From NCBI GenBank assembly GCA_014058105.1, contig JACGCM010002657.1:682001-746000 (forward strand): DNA of 64,000 bases, written 5' to 3'. This document shows, one piece after another, positions 46,000 to 57,300 of this stretch. The DNA is from Kingdonia uniflora. Lineage: Eukaryota > Streptophyta > Magnoliopsida > Ranunculales > Circaeasteraceae. Below the pieces are notes generated by a model. It was not told the origin of the DNA and searched no databases. It saw only the letters and a program-made list of their open reading frames with translations. Position 1 is the stretch's first letter, and every line of letters begins with the position of its first letter. The position numbers were made by a program, and so were the translations under genes.

Positions 46000-47533
46000 C
46001 GCTTTTGATCACCCTAGTCCTCCTTTGGTTTACTGTTGCATTATGTGTTTTGACCTTCAGTGGTTAGGACGGATTGAATAGATTTATACCTTTCGATCAT
46101 CATCATTTCCAGGTCGACATACCCATTTACCTTGGTAATCATATCTTCCAAGGTTGTAGGTTTGTTTAAGAAGAGATGCTCCTTTTCTTTGTAATCGAGT
46201 TGTAGCGCATTTGTAAAAGTAGTAACAACTATTTTCTGATCGAGATTATCAACTTTTCGCACGAGCTCCAGAAAGTTCTTTGCAAAGACCTCGAGTTTCT
46301 CTTCTTGTGGCTGTTTGAGACTAATTAGAGAATATAAAATTTGTTCCTTGTCTTTATTATGAGCATAAGTCTTGACAATTTTTTTTGTAGTTGGTCGAAT
46401 GTGAGAATGGAATCTTCAGGTAGAGAATGGAACCACTGTAGCGGTTCTCCCTATAGATTTGTTGCGGACAGACCGCATAGAATATGGTTGAGATTTGAGT
46501 ATAATTCTAGGGAATCATAAAATTGCTGAATGTGTTCCTTCGGATCGGTGCCCTTGTATTTACGTATCATTGGAATATGGAAACCTATTGGTATTTCCAT
46601 TTCAAATAACTCTTCTGCAATCGAACTACCTTGCAACTTGGTAAAATTGTCCTTACTGCCTAGAGCTTGAGCTTTAATCAAGTCCTGTAGCAGTTCTCCC
46701 TATAGATTTATTGCGAACAGACCGCATAGAATTTGGTTGAGATTTGTGTATAATCCTAGGGAATCACAGAATTGCTGAATGTGTTCCTTCGGATCGGTGC
46801 CCTTGTATTTACCTATCTTTGGAATATGGAAACCTGTTGCTACTTCCATTTTAAATAACTCTTTGGCAATCAGACTACCTTGCAACTTGGTAAAATTGTC
46901 CTTACTGCCTAGAGCTTGAGCTTCATTCAACTCCTTGATATGTTGATCCATGTGTTCTTGTGTGATGTACTGATGTGTTGTCTAAGTGATTTAGCAAGTT
47001 GGTCGAGGATTATGAGTACCTGTCCCCTCGTTCAAGAACTCTCATATTGAAATTCGTGGTTGAGGTCGCTGCTCCTTCTCTTGACTTTTGGAATGCCAAA
47101 GACCTCTACTGATATCGAACTGAGCTTTTCTTCCCAAATGAATTGAAGCCTGTCGTTTGTACTGAAGATGTCAAGAAATAGCTTTGCTGGTTGCTCCACG
47201 AGGTCCTAATAATTTATGTGTAGAAACTAGGAAGTTCGCTAGCACTTGATCACGATCTCTGGTATTGGTAGCCTGTTGAGTATCCTGCAAAGCGTGTAAT
47301 GCGGTCTGCAGAGTTGTCATCTATTCTTCATGTCTCTTGATTGATATTAGACGAGTTTGACGCTCGCTTTCTTACTCTTTATCTCAAAGTTCACGGTCAA
47401 GAGCTAACTGACACTCGAGCTCATTACGCATCTTTATCTCCGTATGGAGATTCACCTGTCGTTCAGCGAGCTGTTCTGGTTCAACTGAAAGATTGAGCTG
47501 GACTCCTGTTATTGGTCGCTTGGAAGTAACCAT
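46000..47533 (-). pseudogene. gag of T3
   Basis: Start at the ATG at 47533 (MVTSKRPITGVQLNLS), then a charged coiled region (ERQVNLHTEIKMRNELECQL). The capsid-like block is FHIPKIGKYKGTDPKEHIQQF, and FHSLPEDSILTFDQLQKKLS and TFTNALQLDYKEKEHLFLNK (46.1-46.4 kb) follow. The capsid block is present twice through a tandem duplication. Several stops. Confidence 0.8.
46441..46938 (-). repeat. 249-bp tandem duplication within T3 gag
   Basis: 46441-46689 and 46690-46938 are copies of one block (83 codons, frame kept), with about one difference per 15 bases. Each copy encodes EAQALGSKDNFTKLQGS ... YKGTDPKEHIQQF. Confidence 0.92.
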
Positions 47534-47592
47534 GATTGGAAATGGATAGTGGAGAAAATATATGTCTTAGGATATTGCGGAAATGTCTTTTT

Positions 47593-47610
47593 CCCACAGA
47601 CGGTGCCAAA
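47593..47610 (-). other. primer-binding site of T3
   Basis: On the minus strand TTTGGCACCGTCTGTGGG immediately after the 5' LTR. This fixes the orientation of T3. Confidence 0.8.
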
Positions 47611-48200
47611 TGTAATGACCTAATTTCACAACTCGAAATAGCTCAAAATTAGATCTTATACCAAATTTACCTGTGACAAGAATTAGTGTAATACAAGAAC
47701 TGATACAGGTAATTTTGCATGGAAAACCTTTGAATAGGTAAAAAACCATGACCTCAGTTGAGGGTTTAGTAACTGTAACTTTCATTGCTTGAGGCTGATA
47801 TCTAATTATAAGTTATCTCTTGAACTAGAAATGCCTGATTTTGAAAAATATGAATTCTTGTGGTTTAGAATATGGAAATTCTAGTGTTTAGAATCTAGAA
47901 ATTTTTTCCTTTATCTCCTCTAAATTTTTTTTCTTTATATAGACCTTATCTTCAGTTCATTATCGTGTAGAAGCACGTTCTTCTGATAATGAGGAAAGTG
48001 TTAGCTGAATGTGAAATTATTTGTTCATGGGAGCCAGGCGTCTTTGACTTGTTCATATTTTGCTATAGTGTTCGATCCACGTTTTTTTACTAATTGGTGG
48101 TTTAGGTGTTAATGATGATTGTACATGTCACGTGTGTAAGGCATGAGTATAATATTGAGGTAGTTTGAGTTTGGTCTAGGTCGAAACATAGGTCCCTACA
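47611..48200 (-). repeat. 5' LTR of T3
   Basis: TG...CA bounded, 590 bp. A TATA box on the minus strand (CTATATAAAG, about 47934-47943) matches the transcription direction. Confidence 0.92.
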
Positions 48201-48744
48201 GACACCCTATTATCTGGAAGGAAATGGTCAAGCCGAAGCTATTAATAATAACATCAAGTCAATTTTGCGTAAGTGTCTCAATGAAAAGAAGGACAGATGG
48301 GTCGAAGAACTACTTAGTATTTTATGCGCATATAGGGCTACACCACGAACATCCACAAGTTGTACACTATTTATGATGGCTTTTGGCACCGAAGCTATTA
48401 TTCCTTTTGACCTCTATCTTCCAACCACTCCAAGATAAATCATAAATAGAGAAAATGAACTAGGACTTCTATGTAATCTCAGTTAGATTCAAGACACTTG
48501 AGACTATGCCATTGCAAACTTAAGGCGATACCATGATACACTCAAAAAGGCATACAACAAGAAGGTGCGGAAGTGCACATTCGATATCAGCGATTGGGAA
48601 GTTACCAGAAAATTGGAAAGGCCCTGCATTATCAGCGATAAAATAGACAGTGGTACATACTGGTTGATGACTAAAAACGAATTCCAACTCGAGTTCTCAT
48701 GGAACATAGCCCATCTAAAGATGTTCTACAGATTGACGCTGTAA
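48201..48744 (+). pseudogene. integrase of T2, second part
   Basis: Continues the core cut at 34083: TPYYLEGNGQAEAINNNIKS with the catalytic Glu, then DRWVEELLSILCAYRATPRT, TLFMMAFGTEAIIPF, DTLKKAYNKKVRKCTF and the end SWNIAHLKMFYRL before TAA at 48742. Two stops near 48440-48500. Confidence 0.88.
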
Positions 48745-49330
48745 TCTTTTTCATTTTTTCATCAATTAAGATATTTATTTTCCCATTAATACATCATCTA
48801 TCTGACATTTTTTCTTTCGACAAAACTTAATATGAATTTTACCAAATTAAGTCTTATTTCTTTGACAAACAGATATCCAATTATAGGAAATAATGTTTGC
48901 ATATCATTACTAATTTGACAACGCATCACATGGTTGTCTTTTCAATAAAACCAGATATTCCATAATGAAAAAACATATGGCAAACATTCTTTAGTTGTCA
49001 AAGCCATAATATGGCTCTCCAATAAATGAACACTGATAATACTTCAGACACAGTGATTCTGAAACACCTAACAAAGAGTATATCTTACTCCCTTCTAATA
49101 ATCATCACGAACATAACATTTAACATATTCAACATCATATTCCTTATGATCGAATACCTATCCAACAATTATCAATAGTTCATATTTGTTTCTTATAATG
49201 ATTAAACTTATCAAAATTTCATTCACAAATCAAAATACCAAATGTTATCAGGTCCTATTGACCACTTGTACAAAAAATTATTAACGAACTTCGGAACAAA
49301 AACAACAAGAAAGAGATACGATTATAATAT
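48745..49330. other. AT-rich spacer after the T2 integrase
   Basis: No coding signal in either strand. Corresponds in position to the region after pol in Tat elements. Confidence 0.5.
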
Positions 49331-49336
49331 TCTTAT

Positions 49337-51000
49337 CTACTTTTCCAAGGAGATTATTGGGGTCATCACCTTAACTGGAAGACTAGGAGTAAGATCATCG
49401 AGAAGCTTCCCTCCCATCTGCTCTGTACTACCAGCCAAGGCAGGTGTTACTTCTTGAAGATCGAACACCTTCTCCTCAGCATTAGAGTCGAGAAGAGTTG
49501 CCCCCGCCGCAGTAGCCAGGCCTTTATCAAAATCTTTTATTTCCTTCATCAGGTCAAACTGCCCAGAAAGGTTGACTTTCATACTTTTGAGAGAGTCGAT
49601 GTTAATCTGATCTTGTTGTATGTTAGCTTCAACAAGATTCATGTTAATCTCTGCCTCTATTGACCTACGAATAGATAAGATCTATTCACAAACATCATCC
49701 TCAAAGTTGGACTTTTGCAGGGCCAATGCATCTTCCCTCTCCTTCGCAAAAAATCAAACTTTATCTTAACGATCTCCTTCCTCTTCTCAGTTTCCCACAT
49801 CTTCCTCACCTCATGAACGATAGTCTCCTTCGACTTTACCTCTCCAAGCTTTGTGCATTTCCAGCTTTGCCTCCAAACTTTCCTTCTCCTAAACTAGCTC
49901 ATCTTTTTCTTTGACAAGCTCCTTCTCGATGTTTTTATAGATAAGGAGTTGGTTCGCCAATGCCTTGGTACTAAGAAGACGAGGCTTTCTATCGATCAGC
50001 AACTTCTTGATCTGCATAATAGTTATAATATGAGACCTCAAAGACAGAAGTAACTTCGTTAATTTAAATAAGGCATGAAAATATCTTACCTTGTTCATTG
50101 TTCTGTGACCCTCGATGATGAAGGTCGACAAACTGTCTGCTCCAACCAAGTACTCAGCAAAACCTTCATCCCAAGACGTTATCCCAGCAGCATAAGACTC
50201 AATGGTCCACTAGGCATCCTCTTCGAAATCCCTATGATTCCCAACAACTTTCCTCTTCGACAAATTGGGAAATTTTTTCTTCCTAGTCACAACCTTCATC
50301 TACGTGACAGTAGTCAAATTAGGGACACTAGAAGTCCCCGATCAAACAACTCTAGATTTCCCCACAATCTCGACTATAGCCTGTCGAATTAACCTCTTCG
50401 ATGGTTATGCAGGGGTAGAGATAGGGTTTAAATCCTTCTTTCTCTTATTTTTTCTAAAGGACACACTCAGCAGGGCCTCTCTTTCCATAGCAGCAGTGTC
50501 AGTGGTATACCCACTAAGAGCAAGGTTCTCAAAAGGGAGGCTTGACTCAGATCCTCTCTTATTTCTATCCAACATTTTCCTGTTGATCAGTAGAACTTCA
50601 AAGCCTTTAGTTTAACATCTTTTTAGTCAAACTTATTGGAATAGCTCTTCGACATCCCCTTAATCTATAATGAGAGAGTCGATTCATCTAAAGTAGTTGG
50701 TCTTCAAGTTGTATAATTTTTATATCGCCTTCAAGTACCTATCTACTTCCTTTGCAGCTGCAACAAAATATAAATTCAGTTAGTACTTCATCAAACAATA
50801 ATTAAACCAAAAATATTACTCATTCATTAAATCAAACATATTCTACATGAATCTAGATGGAAACTGTTCCTCTTCAAAGGCTCCCAGGGTATTTAGGGTC
50901 AAATTCGTAGTTCCTCGATAAAGGTAAGTACTCGACAAAGTATTGCCCCCAAGTCGACACCATATCATAAAACAAAGGCCTCTTAAGAAACCTGGCTAAG
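49337..51000 (-). pseudogene. second coiled-coil gene with an intron, opposite to T2 pol
   Basis: Reading leftward: a globular start ([38 protein letters not shown]). An intron acceptor follows at 50758 (TTGTTGCAG|CTGCAAAGGAAG). Then a basic linker (FRKNKRKKDLNP), GITSWDEGFAEYLVGADSLS, and a coiled coil (QLLIYKNIEKELVKEKDELV; EEKVFDLQEVTPALAG). Several stops. Architecture is like the antisense gene in T3. An intron in the sense strand of a retroelement would be lost on retrotransposition, so the intron favours an antisense gene belonging to T2. But the LTR just to its right is in minus orientation; see the findings. Confidence 0.5.
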
Positions 51001-51006
51001 TATTTT

Positions 51007-51021
51007 CACAGACGTCGCCAA
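51007..51021 (-). other. primer-site-like sequence beside a minus-strand LTR
   Basis: On the minus strand TTGGCGACGTCTGTG, one base different from the Tat primer-site core TTGGCGCCGTCTGTG, directly after an LTR end. Confidence 0.55.
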
Positions 51022-51616
51022 TTATAATGGCTACTTTTCTAGATGGTAAACTTTACCAATACTTTTAGTAATGAGGTTATGATGATTACGCAAATAAAGT
51101 TAGAACACGCTAGATTTTTTGTGAAAACTCAGTAAAACCGAAGAAAAACCATAACCTCGAGGAGGATTTTAGATATAAATCCAATATATATGCTAAATTA
51201 TAATAATTTGCAGAAAGATTTAATAAATATACTTAAGAATGAAATTTAGAAATCCATCCTTGTTGACATATGCTGTCTGTATTTATAATGGATACAGACA
51301 GTTATAAAATAATCGGTCTGCTAGTTTAATGGGTGGTGGCTGAACTTCACGGATCATGTGCAACGCCTCTATTTGTTACTTTAGAGCTTCGAGATCTTTA
51401 GACGTGGGTCTGGTACCTTCGACTTGGTTTTGTTAGCTTATCCTTGTCGAATCTGGGGATCGAATGAAAGGATATCTTTGTCTTGACAATATTTAGCTTA
51501 TCCTTATCGAATCTGAAGAATATGCTACTACAAAGATATCAAAGTTGTTTAAGTCAAAGAAGAGACAAAGGAGAAATACCTCTACTATTTTTACCTCAAT
51601 CACTTTATCGAGACAC
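51022..51616 (-). repeat. LTR in minus orientation, same family as 28980-29325
   Basis: Reverse-complement match to the T2 5' LTR over at least 300 bases, with the TATA region TATAAATACAG on the minus strand (about 51280). The outer limit at about 51616 is a guess from a TGTGTC start. A TTAGCTTATCCTTRTCGAATCTG phrase occurs twice (51434 and 51488). Confidence 0.7.
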
Positions 51617-51639
51617 ATAAAATTAATGGCTCAGTCAAA

Positions 51640-51750
51640 TTCAAAAGACGTCTTATCATTCATTATCATGACCTAGGAATGGTGGAAAAGGAAGCTCGAT
51701 TACTCTGAGAATCAAGTAATAAACAAACTAGAATCTCCATTGAAGACTAC
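51640..51750 (+). pseudogene. short pre-protease fragment of Tat element T4
   Basis: Encodes MVEKEARLL then ISIEDY, which joins directly to DASHIKFSNHDALVV at 61763. The join is interrupted by element C. Confidence 0.7.
51746..51750. repeat. left target-site duplication of element C (ACTAC)
   Basis: Identical ACTAC follows the right LTR at 61758-61762. Five bases is the Ty3/gypsy length. Confidence 0.9.
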
Positions 51751-53611
51751 TGTCACGCCCCGAAATCCGGTAATCGGTAGCTTGACCAATTACTAGATTA
51801 TAATAAGTGCAGGTCGGGGAATCCAAAGATTCTACCCCACAAATAGCCAAGCCGTAGACAAATTCTGGCTCGGCTATTCACATATAGCAATAATAAACAA
51901 AGTAATGAAATGAAATAACAACATAGCGGAAGTGAAAAACATATATACATATCTGATAGAAATATATACAATGACCAAAATAAGGTACAACAACATACGC
52001 TGAGATAACAACAAAAGTCTAAACTAAAACTGGTCGGCAGCGTTAACTGCTCCAAACACTGCTGAGGCTCTCAACAACTCAAACTACTCAGCCTCTGAGG
52101 TGGGTGGAAACAATGCGAGAGTGAACAAAACTACGGCTCACTGAATACCCAACAAGTCAAAATAACATACTAGTAAACAAATACAGATAAAGAGAGTGAA
52201 GTGAAACAGATAGAGTAAGTTAAAGTAGAATAATAGTAATTAATAGATTCATGATCCAAGTAGTAGAGTTATAAGAAGCAGAATGGAATATGTAATAACC
52301 AGAGTTAGAATAAGGAATCTAAGAGAAGGAGGGAAATGTAACATGAGGATATGATGCAATGATATGTTAATGATGTGATGAACTAAGTTTTAAATACTGA
52401 ATGAATTGATGTTTGAAAGAGTGATGCAATCCTATTATAAGAATGGTTGATCAACCGCTAGCATGTTTGACTTAAAGAGATCTGTTAAAGGGAATTAATG
52501 GGTACGATTTTTTTCAAGCTCGACCAAGCTAGTAGATACTCACTTGATCAAAGTGTTCTGGGCTTTTCAACCCACGGAGCTAACGTCAGAACTGTATTTC
52601 ATTCCGAGGAGTTTCAACCTCAAGGATAAGCCCTGTACCGGATTATAAATACTTTCTCATACCTTCCCACATTCTCGGATGGGTTTATAAGGTATGATAG
52701 TATCCATCCCGGACCCACCTACTATTTTAACCCGATAAAGGACTCCTGCGATCCTATTGGAGGTCAAGCGATGTAGAGCTTTGTTATGTATCCGATCTCG
52801 ATAAGTTAAAAGAGTTTGCATGATTTGAAAAGATGCAACAGATCCCATGGATCACAATGTAACAGCCGTAAACCCAGCAAACAAGCATAGGATAACCACC
52901 TACAGAAGAGCGTGGCAACAATCCTAAACAAAATACCCAATGACTCGGTTGCACCATCTAAACCGATGAAACAGCAACCTAACCGTTATCACAGCTAAAC
53001 AAACTTAGTCTCTAGAAGGCTGAACCCAACAACAAGAATTCAGCTACTTGTCAAACTACACTAACAACTTCTAGCAAAACCCAAGGCCAATGCAACTATA
53101 CTAACCAAGTTCAGAACAATAACTAAAGGTTAACAATTGCGGAGAAGAAATATGAAAATAAACCCTAACTGATCACAACTCTTCTATGCTAAGAGTACTA
53201 CTCTAATCAACATCTATTAGCTAGTAGTGGAATTTAGAAATGAACGAAAAACTAGCCTGAAGGAAATCCCGAGTCCTGCGGAAAACCAACCCGGAAACCC
53301 AACTACGATCTGCAGAAAAGCAAATGGAACGCCTAGAAATCTAACACACGCCAGGAACAACAAACAACCAATAATTTAAGGAAACGAGAATAAAATCCAA
53401 ACCCTAGAAATCCAACCCTAAGCAAAATCAAGCGGAATTGACGGAAAGGAATAAGGGAATTACTTACCGAGGATAGGAGAAGAGATCGCGGCGAAGCTGA
53501 GGCAGAATCTTCGGGCGAAGAGGAAGGTTAGATTAGAAGTGAGAATGAGAGAGGAAAAGGTTAGGGAGAGGAGGATGTGAAGGAGTGAAGAGAGGAATGA
53601 AGAAATGAAGT

Positions 53612-53624
53612 ATATAAATCCAGA
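53612..53624 (-). promoter_or_regulatory. TATA box in the 3' LTR of element C
   Basis: ATTTATATAC on the minus strand (plus GTATATAAAT), conserved at about 61058 in the other LTR. The region upstream in minus-strand terms holds the palindrome array. Confidence 0.55.
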
Positions 53625-53642
53625 CGCAGCTGAAATCGCGCC

Positions 53643-53790
53643 TCTGTTCGAACAGGGTGGATCCTTTTCGGCAGGACAAGGCTTGCTCGAACAGAAAGTT
53701 GCAGGGATGAAAGAAAACTGTCCCTGGAAGATCCTGTTCGAACTAACAAAGTCCTGTTCGAACAGAACTGGTCTGTTCAAAAATTGGACA
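53643..53790. repeat. array of TGTTCGAACA palindromes in the U3 of element C
   Basis: CTGTTCGAACAG or close variants near 53646, 53687, 53732, 53753 and 53773, spaced 20-45 bases. The matching region of the other LTR (about 61090-61210) keeps the array in mutated form. Sited just upstream of the TATA box in the direction of transcription. Confidence 0.7.
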
Positions 53791-54328
53791 TACCAGAAAA
53801 GGTAAGGAATTGCCGGGAGACACCACGGACCACCCTGGGCACCCCGAAACTCCATGGACCACCTCCACCACCACACAAACACTTCAATGAACCCAACCAA
53901 GGTTCCCCAAGGTGAATACACAACCTTTACCGCCCCTCGGCAACCAAAATGCCTAAGCCTCCAAAAAGGAATCTTTTCCTCGGGCGACCCCAAAAATCCA
54001 CCGGTCACTCCAACGGTTCACCGGAACCACCCCATATCACGCACACAGCACATAAATACCACTAACAAACTTTCTACAGGCCCCCAAGGCCATAAAACCA
54101 CCTCTAACTCCAAAACACCTCTGAACCGCCCAAAACTACTAAAGGAATCTAATACTAAACCACCGAAAGGAATAAATGGATGCATAATGGATGAGTAGAA
54201 TGGATGAAAGAGTACATGCGGAAAATGAATCCAGAACTTATCGTGAAGGAAAGGAATCTAATATGCCAATGAGATTAAGAATGGGATTAAGAGTGAATAT
54301 TTGGAATAATTAAATACGGGTCATTACA

Positions 54329-54345
54329 ATCTACCCCCCTAAAAG
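54329..54345 (-). other. polypurine tract of element C
   Basis: On the minus strand AGGGGGGTAGAT directly before the 3' LTR. Confidence 0.85.
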
Positions 54346-54376
54346 AAAATTTCGTCCTCAAAATTAATCACATACC

Positions 54377-57300
54377 TCAGCCTGAGAATAAATGGGAATA
54401 GTGTCTCCTCACATCGGCCTCCAACTCTCAGGTAGCCTCCTCCGGTCCATGGTGACTCCATTGGACTCTCACAAACAGAATAACCTTGTTGCGAAGAACT
54501 TTCTCCTCCCTATCCAAAATGCACTCCGGATGTTCAATATACGAGGCATCACCCTGAACCTCTATCAGTCCCCAATCAAACACTTGAGTAGGATCCCGCT
54601 CGTATTTGCTCAACATAGAAACATGGAAGATGCTGTGAACTCTACTCTGCTGCGGCGGTAATGCTAACCGGTACGCTAACTCTCCAACTCTATCCAGAAT
54701 CTCAAACGGCCCAATATATCTTGGAGCTAGCTTCCCCTTCTTGCTGAAACGCATCATGCCCTTCATCGGTGAAACCTTCAGCAAAACATGATCTCCGATC
54801 CGAAACTCTAACGGTCTCCTTCGAATGTCGGCATAACTCTTCTATCGGCTCTGAGCTGTACGTAGTCGATCTTTGATAATAGTAACTGCCTCTGTGGTCT
54901 CCCGAACTAAGTTTTACCCCAGTATACTCTGCTCGCCAACCTCTGGCCAACTCAAAGGTGATCTACATGGTCTACCATATAAAGCCTCGTATGGTGCCAT
55001 CCTGATGCTCGACTGAAAGCTATTGTTGTACGCAAACTCTTCCCAAGGTAAATACTCATCCCTATTTCCCTTGAAGTCCAAAACATAAGCTCGAAGCATA
55101 TCCTCAAGGATCTGGTTAACTCCCTCTGTCTGACCGTCGGTCTGAGGGTGAAATGCTATACTAAAATCCAGTCTAGTATCCATAGCTCGCTGAAAACTCT
55201 GCCAAAATTTTCTGGTAATCCTGGCGTCTCTATCTGACACAATAGACACTAGAACCTCGTCTAAACGAACAATTTCCCTCCCATATATCCTGCTCAACTC
55301 ATCCACTGTAAACGTCATGCGAACCAGAATAAAATGCGCCTATTTGGTTAGCCGGTCCACAATCACCCAAATAGAATCATGTAGCTTCTTCATCCGCAGT
55401 AAACCCAATATGAAGTCCATCGTCACATGCTCCCATTTCCACTCTGGAATAGGTAAGGGCTTAAGCTGTCCTGCCAGTTTTTGAAGCTCGGCCTTCACTG
55501 CTGGCAAGAGACATTTGGAAATAAAATCAGCTATCTCGCGCTTCATATTATCCCACAAAAAATATATCTTCAGGTCCTGGTACATCTTCGTACTGCCTGG
55601 ATGGATAGTGCATCTCGAACGGTGAGCCTCACTCAGAACCTCACGTTTCAGTACCTCGGAATCTGGCATGCATAATCTGCCCCTGTATCTAATGCAGCCA
55701 TCTGAAGTAGCAATCTAATCAGGTCGGGTGTCGTCTGAAGCCCAAGACTGTAATCTGTCGTCCTGCTCCTGTATCTCCATAATCCGAGAAATCAAAGAAG
55801 GCGGAACTCTCCGATTTACAATAAGGCCACCCGCAGTCTGTGAACTCATAGTCAACCCGAACTCTGCGATATCACCAAGCATCGTCCACTCACGAATCAT
55901 CAGACGTGCAAGTAATCCCCTAGGTAAATGGCTCAAAGAGTCGGCCACCATGTTTGCCTTCCCCGGATGATACTGCCAATCTGCATCGCAGTCCTTCAGA
56001 AATTCTATCTACCTACGTTGTCTCATGTTCAGCTCTTTCTGCGAGAAAAGATACCGTAAGCTCTTGTGATCAGAAAAAAGCTCAAATCTCTCCCCGTACA
56101 AGTAGTGTCTCCAGATCTTCAGCGCATAAACCACCGCTGCCAACTCGAGGTCATGAGTAGGATAATTCCTCTTGTGTACCTTAAGTTATCTCGAAGCGTA
56201 AGCCACTACCTTGCCCTCCTGCATAAAAATGCAACCAAGCCCACTAAGCGATGCATCACTGTATACTCTATATCTCTACCCACTGGATGAAACAATCAGA
56301 ACTGCTGTTGTTGTCAGTCTGCTCTTCAACTCGACGAAAGCTAAAGTACATCGTTCATCCCAAACGAACCGAATGTCCTTCTGCGTCAAACGGGTCATAG
56401 GAGCTGAAATCCGCGAAAACCCCTCGATAAATCTACGATAGTAACCCGCTAAACCCTGAAAACTGCGAATCTCAGTAACACTCGTTGGCTGTGCCCAACC
56501 CGCGACTGCTGCAACCATGGAAGGATCTATAGCAATTCCATACTTTGACACCACGTGTCCAAGGAATTTCACCTCCTGCTGCCAAAACTCATACTTTTCA
56601 AACTTAGCAAATAGTGCGTTCTCCCGCAAGGTTTGTAAAGCAATCCTCAAATGTTCCTCGTGCTCTACCTCGGTCTTCGAATTGATCAATATGTCGCCGA
56701 CGAACACAATGATGAACCGGTCAAGAAAAGGGTTGAAAACACGGTTCATCAAGTCCATAAAGGCTGCGGGGACGTTCGTCAAACCAAATGGCATTACCCA
56801 AAACTCATAGTGTCTGTAACGAGTCCGGAAAGCTGTCTTCGGCACATCAGCTACCCTGATCCTCAGCTGGTGGTATCCCGATCTAAGATCAATCTTTGAA
56901 AAGAACTACGCTCCTCGAAGCTGGTCAAACAAGTCCTCAATCCTCAGCAACGGATACTTGTTCTTGATCGTGACTTTGTTCAACTCGCGGTAGTCTATAC
57001 ACAAAAGCATCGAACCGTCCTTCTTCTTTGCGAACAAAACTAGAGCTCCCCACGGTGAAGTACTCGGTCAAATGAAACCCTGATTCATAAACTCAGAAAT
57101 CTGATCTTTCAGCTCTTTCAGCTCAACAAGAGCCATGCGGTACGGTGCCTTCGAAATCGGTGCTGTACCCGGAATAAGATCTATGGAAAAGTCAATCGCT
57201 CCTATTGGTGGTAACCCGGGAATCTGCTGGAATACGTCAGAATAATCGCAAACAACCGGAATAGAGCTGACGTCCACGTCCGAGGACTCTAACTCTAAGA

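Larger units (their letters stand above)
34084..48200 (-). mobile_element. Tat-lineage Ty3/gypsy retrotransposon T3, 14.1 kb, nested in T2
   Basis: LTRs at both ends (589 and 590 bp). On the minus strand the order is 5' LTR (47611-48200), primer site, gag, protease, RT, RNase H, aRNH, integrase, a long 3' region with genes on the opposite strand, polypurine tract, 3' LTR (34084-34672). The two LTRs differ at many positions along their length by eye, so the insertion is old. All enzymes are broken. The long 3' region (about 7 kb) with antisense, intron-bearing genes is the notable part. Confidence 0.9.
51751..54328 (-). repeat. 3' LTR of element C
   Basis: On the plus strand starts TGTCACGCCCCGAAATCC and ends GGGTCATTACA. 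Contains 15- and 18-base segments (near 53380 and 53660) missing from the other LTR. Confidence 0.93.

Noticed and set aside
53460..54008. 182-codon minus-strand frame in the chromovirus LTR, and its partner near 61112-61437
   Set aside because: Lies wholly within LTR sequence, has no known domain and is broken differently in the other LTR; incidental.
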